Below are positions 51,476 through 64,000 of a stretch of DNA of 64,000 nucleotides, in pieces (the stretch's first letter is position 1; the number at the start of each line of letters is the position of its first letter). The translations under genes were made by a program, and so were the position numbers. Source of the stretch: Anarhynchus alexandrinus (Eukaryota; Chordata; Aves; Charadriiformes; Charadriidae); contig VUYV01000054.1 of assembly GCA_008711295.1 (NCBI GenBank), forward strand, positions 2,478,595 through 2,542,594, given 5' to 3'. A model generated the notes under the pieces. The model saw only the letters and a list, made by a program, of their open reading frames with translations. It did not search any database and was not told the origin of the DNA.

Positions 51476-54400
51476 GCACAAAATTTTGCACCTGCAAAGA
51501 TGCTTGCCAGCAGTCAGCAAAAAAGTATAGGAAATCCATGAAGACAAATATTTTGTTCTTTGTCTGCTCCTGCTTTTCCGAGTTTCCCAGCAGTCATCCA
51601 AGTGACTCGCAGTTAGAGGGACACTGTGGCAGCTTCCCAAAGCAGTGCGAGTGCTTTTGGGAGGGCAGTTCAGGGAAGCTTTCTAAAAGAACAAGTTGTA
51701 TTTTGGCGTAGATGAGCTACTGGCGTAGAAATGGGGCCAGATGCTTTTGCTGCAGCTGCTTACAGCAGTGGTGGCTCTGGCTATCCCTGATGGGGAATCC
51801 AGTCTGGAGGTGCAGGACAAGACATAGTGAGTGGCACCGCATGAGTCTCGGTTAGAAACACCTCCAAAGCCCCAGTACCCTGGGATTAAAACACACTTTC
51901 CTGTGATCTGTCTCAGGTCTGCGGTGTACCCCTCCACAAATACCCCTGGAATGGTTTGGACCAGGTATGCAGAACAAAGTATTAGTGGAGATGGACAGTG
52001 CGATAGCAAGGAGGCAATTACTTTAATTATGCACATGCACACCCATGCCCCAGGGTGCTGAGAAGCCCTTGGAAACACACAGGGAAATTCTGGTTGCTTT
52101 ACTCTCCTCTGCTGCTGGCACAACAGGGGATGGCATCCTGGGCCCTGTGCTCTGCCATCCCCTGCTGGCAGGGACACCCAGGACCCATCCCTCCAGCTGC
52201 TCTCCAGGGACAATCTGTGCAGAGCAGAGAAGAGCAAGCACATCGGGAGGGTGGGGTGTTAATATGCACTCAGGGCTGAAAAAAGCCTTCATGGCCTGGT
52301 GTTCAAGCAGAGCATCCCTTGGTACCCTTGGGCCAGTCTCCCTGAATTTCTGACCTTGTGAAGACAGGAGCAGACACAGCCGCAGAGGTCCCTGTCCCCC
52401 TTTCTGAGCAAGCGGGATCTGCTGTCACCCGATCTGGGAGGGAAGGGGGACCCTGCCATCACACACACAAACTGCTGGGGGAAACGGGCTTTGGCCAAGG
52501 GATGGGGTGAGGCTGAGTGAGGGCACAATTTGGGCAAGTATTTTACCACCTTCCTTCTTCCCAGCCTGGGATAATCAAGCTGCTGGGTTTATCCACGTTG
52601 TCACGTGCTGGGACACAAACCACGTTAGATATTGGGGGTGTATCAGTGATGAGGGACCACGGGAAGAACCAGGAGCAGTAAATAAACTGGTGGTAGCTCA
52701 GGAGGAGCACCGGGAATGGGATGCTCACACACCTACCCACTGGCGAGTCCCTCCTCCTCTTGAGGAGCGAAGTTCCCTGGCACTGTGGCACAAGTCTGGG
52801 CTCTGCAAAGGGCTTTTTACCCTTAAAGTAGAGGGAAGGAGAAACTTAATATATCCATTTAGCCTTAATCAGATGGGAAAGGCACCTACTTCGCAAAACT
52901 CCAGTACTGGTTTTATCATCTCTCTGTTTAAAATAACAATTTAAGCCAAGGAGGGGCAAATCTATGTACAAACAAGTCTTGGCACAGCCCGCTTTGCTGT
53001 TTTCTAGGCTTGTGTCAGCAGCTTTTGGCATGTGTCATGGTGAAGGGGGACAAGAAAAAGAAAAAGTGGAGTTTCTCGTTAAGCCAGTCTCTACACAGAG
53101 CAGGGTACTCACCATCAAGCAGCTGCTGCTGCCACACGCACTCAGGAGCTGACGGGATGTGGGGTCTGGGCTTGCCAGAGAAACACTTAATTTTCCTCTC
53201 TCCAATATTATCACTGCCTCCCCTTACTGACCAGAAGGCTTTAATAACCATTTCTTTACTGCACGCAGAGGTGAGGCTGCCCCAGTGGTGGCTGTTGCCT
53301 CCCACTGCTTCCCATGAGACTGCAGGATATGGCGATCTGTGGGGTGAACAGAGGCTGCAAGTAGCTGCTGGTGGGAAAATGTATTCCCCCCCCTCCCATT
53401 TCTTAGAGCCTGGGTTTTGGCTCTGAAAAAAATTGCTTATGCTTTGGCCCCAAAGCCAAAAGGCTACTTCCCACTTAAAAAAAATACAAAACTGCTGCCC
53501 CAAGAATCAGGGGCTGTTTTCCGACTTACTTTACTATTTCCAGCACATAAAGAACACTGAAGCACTGCAGCCAGCAGCGACAAACACCGGCAGGGCACTT
53601 ATATATCTTTGTAATCAGAGCTAGGTACATTCAGTATCTTAAACTCTTCCTGAAACCTCAGAAGCGAAATCACTGTTAAGGAGACCCCAAAGGATGTGGT
53701 GGAACAGACATGGGCGGTAGCAGGTACTGCAGGAGAGGAATTTGCCTGCTAGGCAAGGAGATGTCTGCGTGGAGGGCACAAGAATTTTACTCCAACATAC
53801 TTGGCAAAGTTTAACCTGATTTAATAATAAGTCACTGTGTTTTCCAAGCATGTAACCTGCAGAATTTGTCAAGAAGCAGCTGCTTGTTAAACCTGTTGCC
53901 TCCTATTGCATTAAAGAAGCCCTAAGAGCTGCAGTTTTAAAATTCTTGGGTTTGGAGGTTTTAAAATGTACAATTAAGAGATTCCCCAGACAACTACTCA
54001 GAAATCTTCACAAGAACAACCCTGATGGACACACACACCCTCCCTTGCTCACTGTGCCTTTGTACCAGGACTCAAAGTGGATAAATACGTACACTCCAAG
54101 AGCCATGGGAGATGCACCCAAATAACATGCAGCACTAGGAAGGGCTTTAGACCCTCCTCATTGCTTCTGAGCCAAACCTCAGGGTTTTTGGTTCTGTCTC
54201 TGTTGTTTCACAGGTAATAAAACATTACTACTGAAGAGACTGTCAGAGCAAACAGGAGTTACAGTTAAGGTAACATGTAAGCAAATAATCGTAAAGGAAG
54301 AGCTGCCTGGAGAGCACATGGTTGAGACATGCACGCCCCGATCAGAAGGCGCCTTCCTACCACCACCAGGTGAAGTCATGCGTCAGCCTTTGAGTGTTTG

Positions 54401-54819
54401 CAAAAATTCAGTCAGCGCAGTTGACCTCTTTCTGTAAATATTGACCACGCTCCCAGGCCAGGCAGTTTGAATGCTTTCAATTCCTGCCGCCTCTCTGACA
54501 ACATCTCCAGCAGAGGTGTTCCCATGGCTGACATTCCCGGCACAGGGATGTGGCAGCACTCCTAATTCAGGCACAGATGTGCTTCTGCACCACCCCAGCC
54601 TCCTACCTAGGAGCACTTTTGTGCATTTATTCCCAGAAATTAGGTTTCTTTCAAGAGAACAAAACCCCCAACACTAAGAAAGGTGGTACTCTCAGACCAC
54701 TCAGGAATACCTTGCTGAGGAGTCAGCACAGGTACTGTGGAGCTGTGTTAGTTCACATCAGCTGGCAGATCTTCTTTCTCCTCCAATGGCTCCACCAGAC
54801 CCTAAGAGACAGTATGGGA

Positions 54820-54975
54820 AGGGACCTCAGGAACATCCAAACCCATCTTCTCCTCCAAAAGCAGCTCTAACTGACCTTTATCACCTTGTTTCCTTCAGCT
54901 GTTTTTAAAACTTCTGGTGATGGAGACTCCAGTACCTCCCACACAACTTCATGCTTGCTTTTCGAGTGGCTGTCA
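54820..54975 (-). mobile_element. Ancient CR1-like 3' fragment (probable)
   Basis: gggacctcaggaacatccaa, then a spacer and ggtgatggagactccagtac, follow the order of a reverse-oriented CR1 3' end (gggacctctggagatcat ... ggatggagactccacaacct) with many substitutions. Low similarity, so tentative. Confidence 0.45.
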
Positions 54976-55959
54976 AGTTTTCTCTTACCTCCACAGCAGA
55001 GACAATCTGTTAGCTGACATTTGGAGATAATTGAGGAGATGGTGCAGCACCACCTCTCCATCAGTTTAAACGGGAACTTTCCAGATTAAATGGATAGAGG
55101 AGCTCTGACTGGCTCATGCCTTGGCTTGCTAATTGGTCTGAGAAGCTGCTGAGCGCTCACAGGTGGTCCTGGGGCTGCTCAGCACCACTGAAGATTAGCC
55201 CCCCTTGCTGGTGTTTCCTATTTATATTCTGGAAGGGAGAGGTTGGACCACCATGGCCAAGGCAGCTGGACTGCAAATAAGCAAATGGACTGATGGCATG
55301 AGAGGGCGTCTGGCAGGAGGAGAAAAAGCAAAGAGAGGTGCAGCAAGGCGATGTGATGCTGCTGGGGGAGCCTGTGAGCCAAGCTCTGACCCTTTTGTCC
55401 CCTCTGACTGGAAGGAGAAGGGACACTGACATTGGGAGGTGGAAAGAGCCTGGGACCTCCAGTTTAATCCGTATCTGGGAAGAGGAGTGGTGACATGAAA
55501 TAACCTGGCAACAGCTGCTCCTAGTGAATATCTTGATCTGAATCAGGTCTGGGACAGGCAAATCCTGAGACCAGCCACCCCCATCTGCCTTTTCTAAAGC
55601 AATACCGGCTCTCCAGTGCTTCCTCCTGACAGCCCAGTCCTCACCCTTGCTGAAGGACTCCTATGGTTTTGTTCAGGTTGCAAAATATGTAATCAATTCC
55701 ACAGTAGAACAACAACAAAAAACCTTTTTTGTCTGGAAGGATTAGCATCCAGAGTAAATAATAGGTTGGTCAGGACTGGAGACAAGACTTCTTGCCTGTC
55801 CTGTCTTCCCAGGGATCAACTCCTCTGTCCCCTGTGCTCAGAAATACCTGTAGTGTGGGACCGGGCCACAGTCCTCATGGTGAAACCACCTGCTTGTAAC
55901 ACATTGATCACAAAACACAACAAATTTCATGGTAGCCCCTCTGCTCTGGAGGGGTCCAC

Positions 55960-56094
55960 CTTCTCCTCAGCCTCCAGGGAGAGCCTCTCCTCCATGTCCA
56001 ACCCCAAATTCCCCAGACCAAATGCCAAATGGTCTTCCCTTTGCACCCCTCAGGGGTCTTGTGAAAATATTGGCCCTTGAACTTCTCAATATCC
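55960..56094 (-). pseudogene. FMO pseudogene, exon 5 relic
   Basis: From 56093 leftwards the sequence reads IEKFKGQYFH, the FMO family motif, then lacks about four codons (S-R-x-Y), continues TPEG.KGK, and after a frame shift gives GLGNLGLD (55993-56022), the NADPH-binding GxGNSGxD motif. The acceptor is destroyed: ccttgcgg instead of ccttgcagg. No open frame spans the exon. Together with the exon 4 relic at 57.6-57.8 kb it forms a collinear minus-strand FMO pseudogene. Confidence 0.85.
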
Positions 56095-57632
56095 GCAAGG
56101 AGAAGAGATGGAGTGTCCAGTGCTCTGGGACATATTGAACTGCAATGTTCAGCACAACTTTAGGTACAGTCTAAAATTCCAGGGTGCTGGGACCCAGAAT
56201 TTGGTGGTGGTGGCATGGCAGATGGTATATATTTGGTCAGGAGACAGAGGAAAGGTGGGTGAAGCCAGGGCTGAGCTCAAGGATCTGTTCCATTGCTTGC
56301 TTCAGGACCATTGCGTTACAGAGTAGCCTTTGCCTGAGCTCAGACAGTTCATGAGAAACACGTCCATCCTTGAAAAAAAAGGAGCTTTGGTAAAGAAGTG
56401 GATGAATGCCATAAATGTAGGTTTTCAGGACAGCGTGTAAATGGCCTGTAAAAACTATTGGAACATTGTCTTTCTGCTGCTGAGACAGCAGACATGGGAG
56501 CCACTGTTTGCTAAGTATTGCAAAAGAGCCACATTATTTTTTGGCACATGTTTAAAGATGGCTACAGGAGGTGAGCTGGGAACATGTGCTCCTCCCTGAC
56601 AACGCACCTGCAAAACGCAGTGTCACACGGTGGTGGGACCAGTTCAGAAACACATCGCCCAACACTGCCCTCCTCTCCCCCAAATGAAGACCCCAAGCTC
56701 AGAAACCATCTCCCAGTGCCCCGTTTCCCCATGCCACACACAGGACACTTGCAGCACTGCTTCTGGAAAATATCTGGGATGTGCACAGAAAAAAGCTGGG
56801 ATTACAAACAGCCTTTTTACAGTAAACCCAGATGGCAACCCCTGCCCTGCCCACTGGGTGGGATTTTGCTGGTATCTCCAGCAATGGGCTATGGCAGGGA
56901 TTTGGCTTGTGAGAAAGCGGGGAAGCAGCTACAGCCATCTCTTTTCGCGGCCGCCTCTTCAAGACAGGTGGATTTTTCTGGAGAAGCGTGTGAGCAGTGT
57001 AGTAACCCATCTGGGGACCACGGGTCTGCACCGCCTGCCTCCTGCACTGGCTCCCAGTAACAGCTGCACAGTCTCCAGGAATATCGTGAGGTCTGGGCTT
57101 AACCAATGAAACCAGAAACGCAAGCACAAACAGCTGTGATGTATTTTCAAAGGTCTAAGCCCCGTTTTGTGAGGCATAAGGGAGGAATAATCCGACAGTG
57201 GTGAATCATCCATCTCGTGCCACGTGGCATTTGTGTCAACAGCCAAGAACAGCTGCCGTAGCCCGGCTGCAGCCCCATGGCGTTGGGTACAGTGCCAAGG
57301 TGTTGGAAGGGGATGGCGCAGATCGAGCTTTTGGGCTGTTCCTCTGCTTTTCCCCAGACCATGTGGGATGGTGTCTTTCCAACCCTCACAGCTTCCAGCC
57401 AAAGACAGGCTGAAGGCTTTGGTTTCAGCCCCTCCAGTGGGGTATAGGCTGGGTCCCAGGCACCAGCAGCCCTGGCTGGCTGTGGATGGGCCAGCCACCT
57501 CCCCAGCTTCCCACCTTACAGCTGCTCAGCTGGTATTATTCTGGAAATAACTTCCCCATCTGGTACATATGCAGCTTGTTAACCCTGCTCCTAGACATAT
57601 GCCTGTAGCAGCACTCTATAAACAGCTTTTAC

Positions 57633-57800
57633 CTCGAATGGACTCCAGCAGGACATATGGATGTATATGGCAACCGACTCCAAGCATCACAGCATCAAAA
57701 ATGGCTGATTCCTCCTTCCTGTTAGTTTTGGTGACAACAACCCACTGGTGAGTGGTTGAGAAGTCCTGGAATTTACTTTTTTTATCCTGATGACTGTGAT
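57633..57800 (-). pseudogene. FMO pseudogene, exon 4 relic with both splice sites kept
   Basis: Acceptor ttcctttcag before 57800 and donor cgag|gtaaaa after 57633 still delimit 168 nt; intact exon 4 is 163 nt. One frame reads QWVVVTKTNRKEESAIFDAV, then ...GCHIHPYVLLES.RG, aligning with QWDVVTE...[23 protein letters not shown]. The 5' part (ITVIRIKK) is out of frame with it, around an A7 run. M-V-C-S/T-G has become M-L-G-V-G. It lies 1.5 kb upstream of the exon 5 relic, in the correct order. The H.HPY segment resembles FMO3 more than FMO1 or FMO4. Confidence 0.88.
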
Positions 57801-60049
57801 CTGAAAGGAAACCATAACAAATGCATCAATACATGGGTCTCCGCACTATGCCAATGTGAAACAGGCAGAGCCAGGTGCTCAGTTGTGCTTCCCACCCTCA
57901 CTTGCCTTAAAATAGCCAAGCCAGCTGTGAGTAATGGATCAGCTCGGGCCCTCCTGGCTTGTCCCCCTAGAATTTGTGGGGGATTTCTGGGAAACAAGCA
58001 TTTACTGACCCACATGGGGACAGAGAACTCAGCCCCAGTGGCACGGTGTGTGGGGAGCAGGCACCCCCTGGCACCGATGCCATTGCCTCCCACCATTTCA
58101 GCAAGCTCTGGGCCATGGGAGGCAGGCTGGGCTGGCAAACTGGTCCTTGCTAGGTGGAGCACTTGCTCCAGCAAAGCAAAAATATTGAATGGTCATGGTG
58201 TTTGTTCTGCAGGACACTCTGCACGTTCACTTGATCTTTGCCCAGCAGCTGGCGTCAAGTGTTGGCATCCCCAAGGCATCCAGCAGTAGCAATGTCATGA
58301 AATGCTGGCTAAAATTCTGGCTTTTTGGAGCACGCTGGTAATGGGTGAAAGTATCGTGAGTGGTTACTGCTTCTGCACATGTAAAATAATTAATTGTTTG
58401 AATTCGGAAGGTGGAAGGTGGTGTAAATGGAAGCATGGGACACATCTTTGCTCTGCAAAGGACCACCCCATGGTTCCCTCATTTGGAGGGATGCTGTTAG
58501 GTTTGGGAGTTTGGCCCCGGGGTGGGTTTGCACACATGAGAACAACTGCAGAACAGAGGAATTAAAAAATAGCGGCTGGGTATAGCTTCCCTGCAATCGT
58601 CTGGCCAGCAGTAACGCCCTGTAACCTGCCCAGGGAAGAGCACTGCAGCTGGCATGCTCTCAGCAGCACAGACACAGGTCGTGACCTCATGTCTGATAAT
58701 GATGAGGTCATTCCACCCATTTTGCAGATGTAAGCCAGCCCCAGAGAGCCCTTGTGACAGCCTGGCCCATGTCCATTTATTGACTGCACCGGAGGAAGGG
58801 GGCTGCCCTGCCAGCACCCCACGAACCCTCTTCATTCATTCCCTGGCATCATCTCCACTCACCCCCTTGGCACCCCAACACCTTCCCAGACCATCCCACA
58901 GTTCCCAGCCCTGGCAGCTGCTTCTTCTCTCCACTGTCCTTTCTTTCACGAAGCCTCGTACTTACTTCGGCTTCCAAAAGGCAAGGGCTCCTGGCACTCA
59001 TGGTGTTCAGCGTGGGTCCTGCCAGCACCCTGCAGCTCAGCATAAGGCAAGCAGTGATGTCCCCTGTCCCCACAGTCTATGTCCTAGCCAGTTAATGGCT
59101 GCCGCCATCAGCTAGAAAGAAAAATCACACTGATACACCACAGACAAGTTGTTAATTACATGAGAATTTAAAATAAACGGATCAGATGATGCCACTATGT
59201 TTTTATTTGTATTTGTTTCTGAGATACAGTTGGTACATCTGAGGTCTTGAGTTGGACCACAGCCATAGGAAAGGGTTGCTTCCCACCACAGGTACACGTC
59301 ACTGGGACTGAAAGAAATAAGAGCAGGCAAACCCCTTCATGTCCTGGCAGCACTTTAGCAGAGCACTCGGGCAGAGGCACTGAAAGGGGAACAACAGGCA
59401 TTCTGTAGTCTCGTTTCCAGGGCTAGAGCTCACAGTAATGATATTATTTGGCATTTACATGCTGCCTTTCATAAAACCACGGAGCATTTTGCAAAGCTAT
59501 GTTATTGCTGTATGGAGGAGAAAAGCCGAGATGCCCCCAGTTGCCTGCAGACAGACCGCTTTCTGGGGAGCACCAAAATTATGCCATGGGCTGGTTCCAC
59601 CCCAGGAGATGGACACAAATAAAAAGCCTGCAGGATCCAGCCACACCAGGAGTTCAGCAGCTCACCAGGATCAGTCCAGCTCCTCCCCACTTGCTCAGGT
59701 GAGGGTGAACCTTGGAGGCTTTGCCCTCCCCAGGGTGGGTAATCGGGCAGATGGCACATCCCCATTACCCCTGGACAAACCCTGGGAGTGGCCACAGAGA
59801 AGGGTGAGCCAAGACACAGGTGCCTATCCGAGCTGTCACTGCAGGGCTGGTGATGCCCAGTGGGAAGTGGAGTGGCTCAAAGAGGTATGTCTCCAAGGAT
59901 GCTCTCACCATGGCTGCAGCAGACACAGTGCTGTGTTACACACCCCAGCTGGGCCAGGCATTTTGGCTGGCAGACATGGTTCATCTCAGTTTTTGGATGC
60001 TCACATGTTCCAGCAAAGTCCAGATGTTGTTCTGAGAGCTGGTGAGCCA

Positions 60050-60157
60050 TTTATTTACATACCAGAGTATTCCTCTCAATATTTTAATCTGATTTTTTTT
60101 TTTTTCTATTTGGGCATCTTTCCCCACTGGAGAAAAACATGGATGTTTTTCTTTATT
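60050..60157 (-). terminator. FMO3: Candidate FMO3 poly(A) signals
   Basis: Minus-strand AATAAA at 60152-60157 and again at 60050-60055, and an ATTAAA at 60452-60457, all downstream of the FMO3 stop at 60582. I cannot decide which is used. Confidence 0.45.
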
Positions 60158-60581
60158 TGATATGAAAAGTATTTTTCAAAAGGGCCAATTCAGGCAAGGT
60201 CTTTTTACCCAGAGCATAAGCTTGATACCAAAACTTTTCTCAAAAAAACGAACATGTTGACTCCAGCTTTCCACAGGAAGAAGAGACAGTAGACAGGGAG
60301 GGATTCAAAGACTTGTAGCAATGCACCACTACTTGAACACACTTAGAAGGGCAAAATAACCAACATTACTTACTGGGGCTGGTATTTACACCCCTTCCCA
60401 GCCCCAGTTGAGAAACCTCCCAAATTTACCAGGTGTGGAGATTGTTCTTAATTTAATCGATGCTATTTTCTAGGGATCTCTTGATGAATTATTGTCAGGG
60501 TAATGAGCAGGGCAGCAGCACACAGTACATCTCAGTACTCCTTCATCCCTCCCTGTCCTTGCCACATCCCCCTGGAGTCCC

Positions 60582-63500
60582 CTAGCAGTAAAGAGCAGTG
60601 AGGAGGAGGAGGAGTGGGAGGAAGAGCACCCCCAGCACGGCCAGGAAGGGGAAGGTGGTGGGGGTGGCGGGGGTGATGCGCGTCCTCGTGGCTTGCAGTG
60701 TTCGGTCCCACTGGGTGAGGATGGCCTTTCTGGCCCCGCTCCACTTCCCCGGGCCCATCAGCCGAAACTGGTAGGGGCTGCAGGGGCCGAAGATGACCTT
60801 CAGGGCCAGCTGCGGGTCCGTCAGCAGGAGCTTCAGCACATTGGGCTTCACGCCAATGGCCGAGGCCAGCTCGTCCATGTAGGTGATATAATCTGTCTGC
60901 AGCGTGGTGCTGTTCCCGTACCTTCGGGGGAGAGAGGAGAGGAAAAAGAGGGGCTGATTTAGGTGTCGTGTCCCATCCCCCCCTTTTTTTTTTAATTGTT
61001 TTTATTTATTTCTTTAAGCACAGTGAAGGCAGAGTCTGTCCTCTGCTCTCCCCCACCAAATCTGAGGAGCAGAGCTGGCTGGGGGCCACGGCTCTGGGGG
61101 ACATGCATCACTGCTGCTGCTAGTGGAGGAATCTGGCTCACAAGAAAACGTTGCGCTTTGAAACTTCCTACAATGCAACGGTTTCTAAAAACAAAAGAAA
61201 ACACTGCTTGGAACAGGTTCAGCTTTCACTGATTATATTCATATTTTTAAATGATTGCTTCACTATAGTATCAGATAGACCCAGAGAGGGAGAAAGCAAG
61301 GCACTTTCATCGGCTTTATGAAATGAAAAAGTGTCCCTTTGAAGAGTAATGATGGAAATGTTCTATTTCTGCTGGGGCCTCACCCTGATTGTGTGTGAAT
61401 GAGAAGTACTTTTTTGGCCTGATAACGCTCAGTGATGGCAAATGAGCATTTTCAGGCAGAAAATCTTTCCATCGTGAATTTTCCGCCTGAACTTGCCTGA
61501 TTCCGGCCTCCACAGTGCCTACATCCAGCTCACTTGGGGCTGAGATGATGGCAGGGCTCTTCTGTGAGCACAGGAGTACCATGAGCTGTACTTACCACTT
61601 GAGCTTCTTCCCCATCTTCTCATCAATGTCATCCATCATCTCGCTGACTGGGGGGAGCGTGCACTGCCCTGTGAAGAGCAGGAAGAGCATCAGCAAAGGG
61701 AGATGATGCCCAGGAGATCCCTCCTGCAGCAGGTGGGGTTTACAGGGATCAGCTGAGCCCTTGGGTGCCTCTCTTCCCTTTGGCGTCAAGATCTGGGCTT
61801 GTGTCAAGCTTGGGTGTGGATGTGGATGTGACAACACTGGCTCCCCTGTCCTTAAAGTTGTGTAGTGATGCCCAAGAGGCTTTTCTCCCCCAGGCAGCCC
61901 CACCACAGGGAACTCATTGCTATCTGCAGTGTGCTGAAAAGCGACCTTCTCCCATTGTGCAAGACACCCCATCACATGGAGAACCCATTACCATTACTGG
62001 TAGTAATACCATTACTGGTATTTCTGGGCAAAACCTGTTGTTCCTCGGCACTCAGGCCTGATTTTCAGTTTCAACCTGCACATTGCTGCTGGGAAAGGCT
62101 ACTTCCCATTAACAGAAATTAGACCTTCGCCCAGTACATGCCCATCCACCTACCCTGAAACACCTTGACTGCCCAGCGGCACTGGAGGTCAGCTGTTGGG
62201 ATAATGGGTCCAAGGGACTGGACCAGGCCAATGACTGCCATGGTTGGCTTCTCGAGCTGAGGAGGGATGATGCCTTTGTAGAGTGTGACCTGATTGTCCC
62301 TGCTTTTGATGATGGAATTATCCTCCATGAAAGGGTAGGAGTAACTGTAACCAGTGGCAAAGACAACCACATCAACGTCATCCTGCACAGTCCCATCTTG
62401 GAACAAGACAGATGTCTCTCTGAACTCCTTCACATTCGGCTTCATCACCACCACGCCGCAGGCAATGCGGCTTGGGAGGTCATCATTGAACACTGGCTCC
62501 TTTCGGGAAGTTCTGCAAGGGTGAACGTTGTGGCGCTGTCACAGAGGCGGCTTCTGCTGCTGGCCCAGGACAGGCATGGCCCAGCCCCATCCAAAACCAG
62601 CACCCCCAGGGGTTTTGGGGATGGACGGCCCTGTGTGTACCTGTTCAGTGGCATGAGGCCAAAGTTCTCATGCTTGAAGAACCGGTTCATGCCTCTCACG
62701 TACAGCCAGTCGCTGAGCGCCTGAGGGAGGATGTTCCCCAGCCAGGTCCGGAAACGAGTGATGACCAGCATGTCCCAGGGGTAGCCATTGTCCCAGACGC
62801 GGCTCATCACCCAGGACCCGCTTCGGGAGCTCAGGTAGACCTGGGGGGACAGCCAGGAAGGGGTGAGCTGTCCCTGTCTCATGCATGCGGTGGCAAGTGC
62901 TCGAGCAAATGCCCCCCAGCCCCTTTCCCGGTGGCTCTGGTATAGGTCCCTGTACCTGCGATGCCACGGTGCTGAGCTCCACAGCAATGTCACAGCCAGA
63001 GTTGCCCAAGCCTATCACCAGCACCTTCTTCCCTCTGAACTTCTCCGGCTCCTTGTACTCTCGACTGTGGAAGTAACAGCCTTTAAACTTCTGTATTCCT
63101 GAGAAGGAGAGCAGGAAGGGTCATAATTCACCCCAGGAATGAAAAGGAGAGGCTGTGCTGCCCTGGGGATCTCCCCTTCCCACAGATGCTGCTGGGGAAT
63201 CCATCTGAGTGTTTCTTACAGTAACAGATGCCTCCTGTACATAGAGGGATGCTGTAAACCCATAGTCAAATGGGATTTGTTTCTGGATTCATTCAATATT
63301 TAAAGAGAAAAAGTGTGCAAGCACAGAATACCTTTGCATGGTATTTCTGTACCCCAAAAGGGTACTATCGTAACCCCAACATTGCCCCAAGGCACCTCGA
63401 CAGCCACACTCCATCCCCTCAGTGTGGCTTTATAGCCTTGCGGTAGTAAATCACGGGGAAGCAGCTTTCATTTTTAAAAGAGAAGATCGCAAAGGACTTG

Positions 63501-64000
63501 CCTCAAGCCCTTGTCCTCCAAACAGACCCCCCCAGCACCAAATATTTCTTGCCAGAGAGAAAGTTTTTCCCAATACTGTGCCAGTACACAGAGAGGCAAT
63601 GGCTATCGGGTAACGCGCGTGACATTTGTACTGGAAATCATGGAAAAATGCCAAAGAAAAGTGTTTTACAAAATCCTTTTATGAAAAACCTTCTGTTAAA
63701 GTAAAACAGCCTAATTTTTTTTTTTTTTCTGGGAAAGATTAGCATTGTCCCTGCTTTGATATAGTCTGGATACTGAGTCTTTTTTCTTAAAAAAAACAGG
63801 TTTTGATTTCCTGAATGGCCCCCCATCCCCCAAAATATTCCTCTCCTTTTAATGCTGAAAAGGCATTTTTTGCAGGGAAGAACACTGTGATGGAAGGTAT
63901 TTGCCCAGCGGTGTCCCTATGGATGAATTCCACACATGCAGCTTACCTGGGAATTCTGCAAGGGGGAGGTTAGGGTAGACGTGATGCCCAGAGCAAACCA
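60582..64000 (-). CDS. FMO3: Flavin-containing monooxygenase 3, 3' part (mid exon 4 to stop)
   Basis: ER monooxygenase; the vertebrate FMO3 enzyme N-oxygenates trimethylamine and many drugs. Exons: 63947-64000 (end of exon 4), 62956-63098, 62641-62840, 62154-62512, 61596-61668, 60582-60921. Exon 7 is 359 nt, one codon longer than usual ([10 protein letters not shown] against FLDESIIKS). Visible motifs: [34 protein letters not shown] motif [36 protein letters not shown] and a C-terminal hydrophobic anchor ending [30 protein letters not shown] and [12 protein letters not shown] point to FMO3 rather than FMO1, 2, 4 or 5. The first coding exons and the promoter lie beyond the right edge. Confidence 0.93.
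60922..63946 (-). other. FMO3 introns
   Basis: Introns at 60922-61595, 61669-62153, 62513-62640, 62841-62955 and 63099-63946. Short, with no recognisable repeat or RNA gene. Confidence 0.85.

Larger units (their letters stand above)
50129..60040. other. FMO1-FMO3 interval without an intact gene
   Basis: About 10 kb. In mammals FMO2 and FMO6P lie between FMO1 and FMO3. Here I find only decayed FMO exons (listed separately) and an old CR1 piece at about 54820-54975. The remaining open frames are short and unlike any family I know. A run of A at 50519-50533 is simple sequence. Confidence 0.7.

Overview
This is vertebrate nuclear DNA, almost certainly from a bird. It has spliced multi-exon genes, low gene density and CR1 non-LTR retroelements whose 3' ends have the typical avian form. 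Everything I can call as a gene lies on the minus strand. In transcription order, from high to low coordinates, the window holds the 3' two thirds of FMO3, all of FMO1, all of FMO4, and then the 5' part of PRRC2C. FMO1 next to FMO4 next to PRRC2C, with FMO3 beyond, matches the FMO cluster order of human 1q24. Exon sizes and reading phases agree with the stereotyped FMO gene structure (coding exons of about 132, 189, 163, 143, 200, 356, 73 and 340-390 nt), so the models are firm although I could not run an aligner.

Region by region: 1-14,441 holds PRRC2C exons 2-12 (first ~647 codons, phases consistent throughout; the gene runs off the left edge). 14,442 to about 33,830 is the large first intron, with two CR1 copies, one carrying a recognisable reverse transcriptase domain. 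A third intronic CR1 lies at 10.2-10.8 kb. About 33,830-34,780 is a GC-rich island broken by a 421-base run of N; it is the likely PRRC2C promoter and first exon. 34,953-40,259 is FMO4 from poly(A) signal to first coding exon (546 aa). 42,037-50,128 is FMO1 from poly(A) signal to TATA box (533 aa), with a CR1 fragment inside its 3' UTR. 50.1-60.0 kb is the FMO1-FMO3 interval. No intact gene is visible there, but it contains two sets of decayed FMO exons: exon 4 and exon 5 relics on the minus strand, and exon 3 and exon 4 relics on the plus strand. In mammals FMO2 and FMO6P occupy this interval. 60,582-64,000 is FMO3 from mid exon 4 to the stop codon.

The three FMOs are ER-anchored FAD/NADPH monooxygenases that oxygenate soft nucleophiles (N-, S-) in xenobiotics and diet-derived amines. 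They form a tandem array of one orientation. PRRC2C is unrelated in function: a large, disordered, RNA-granule-associated protein whose promoter lies just downstream of the FMO4 poly(A) site. The observations most worth a second look are the FMO relics, the inverted orientation of one of them, the CR1-containing FMO1 3' UTR, the FMO1 FCTGY motif, and the G-rich tracts between the FMO4 3' end and the PRRC2C promoter.
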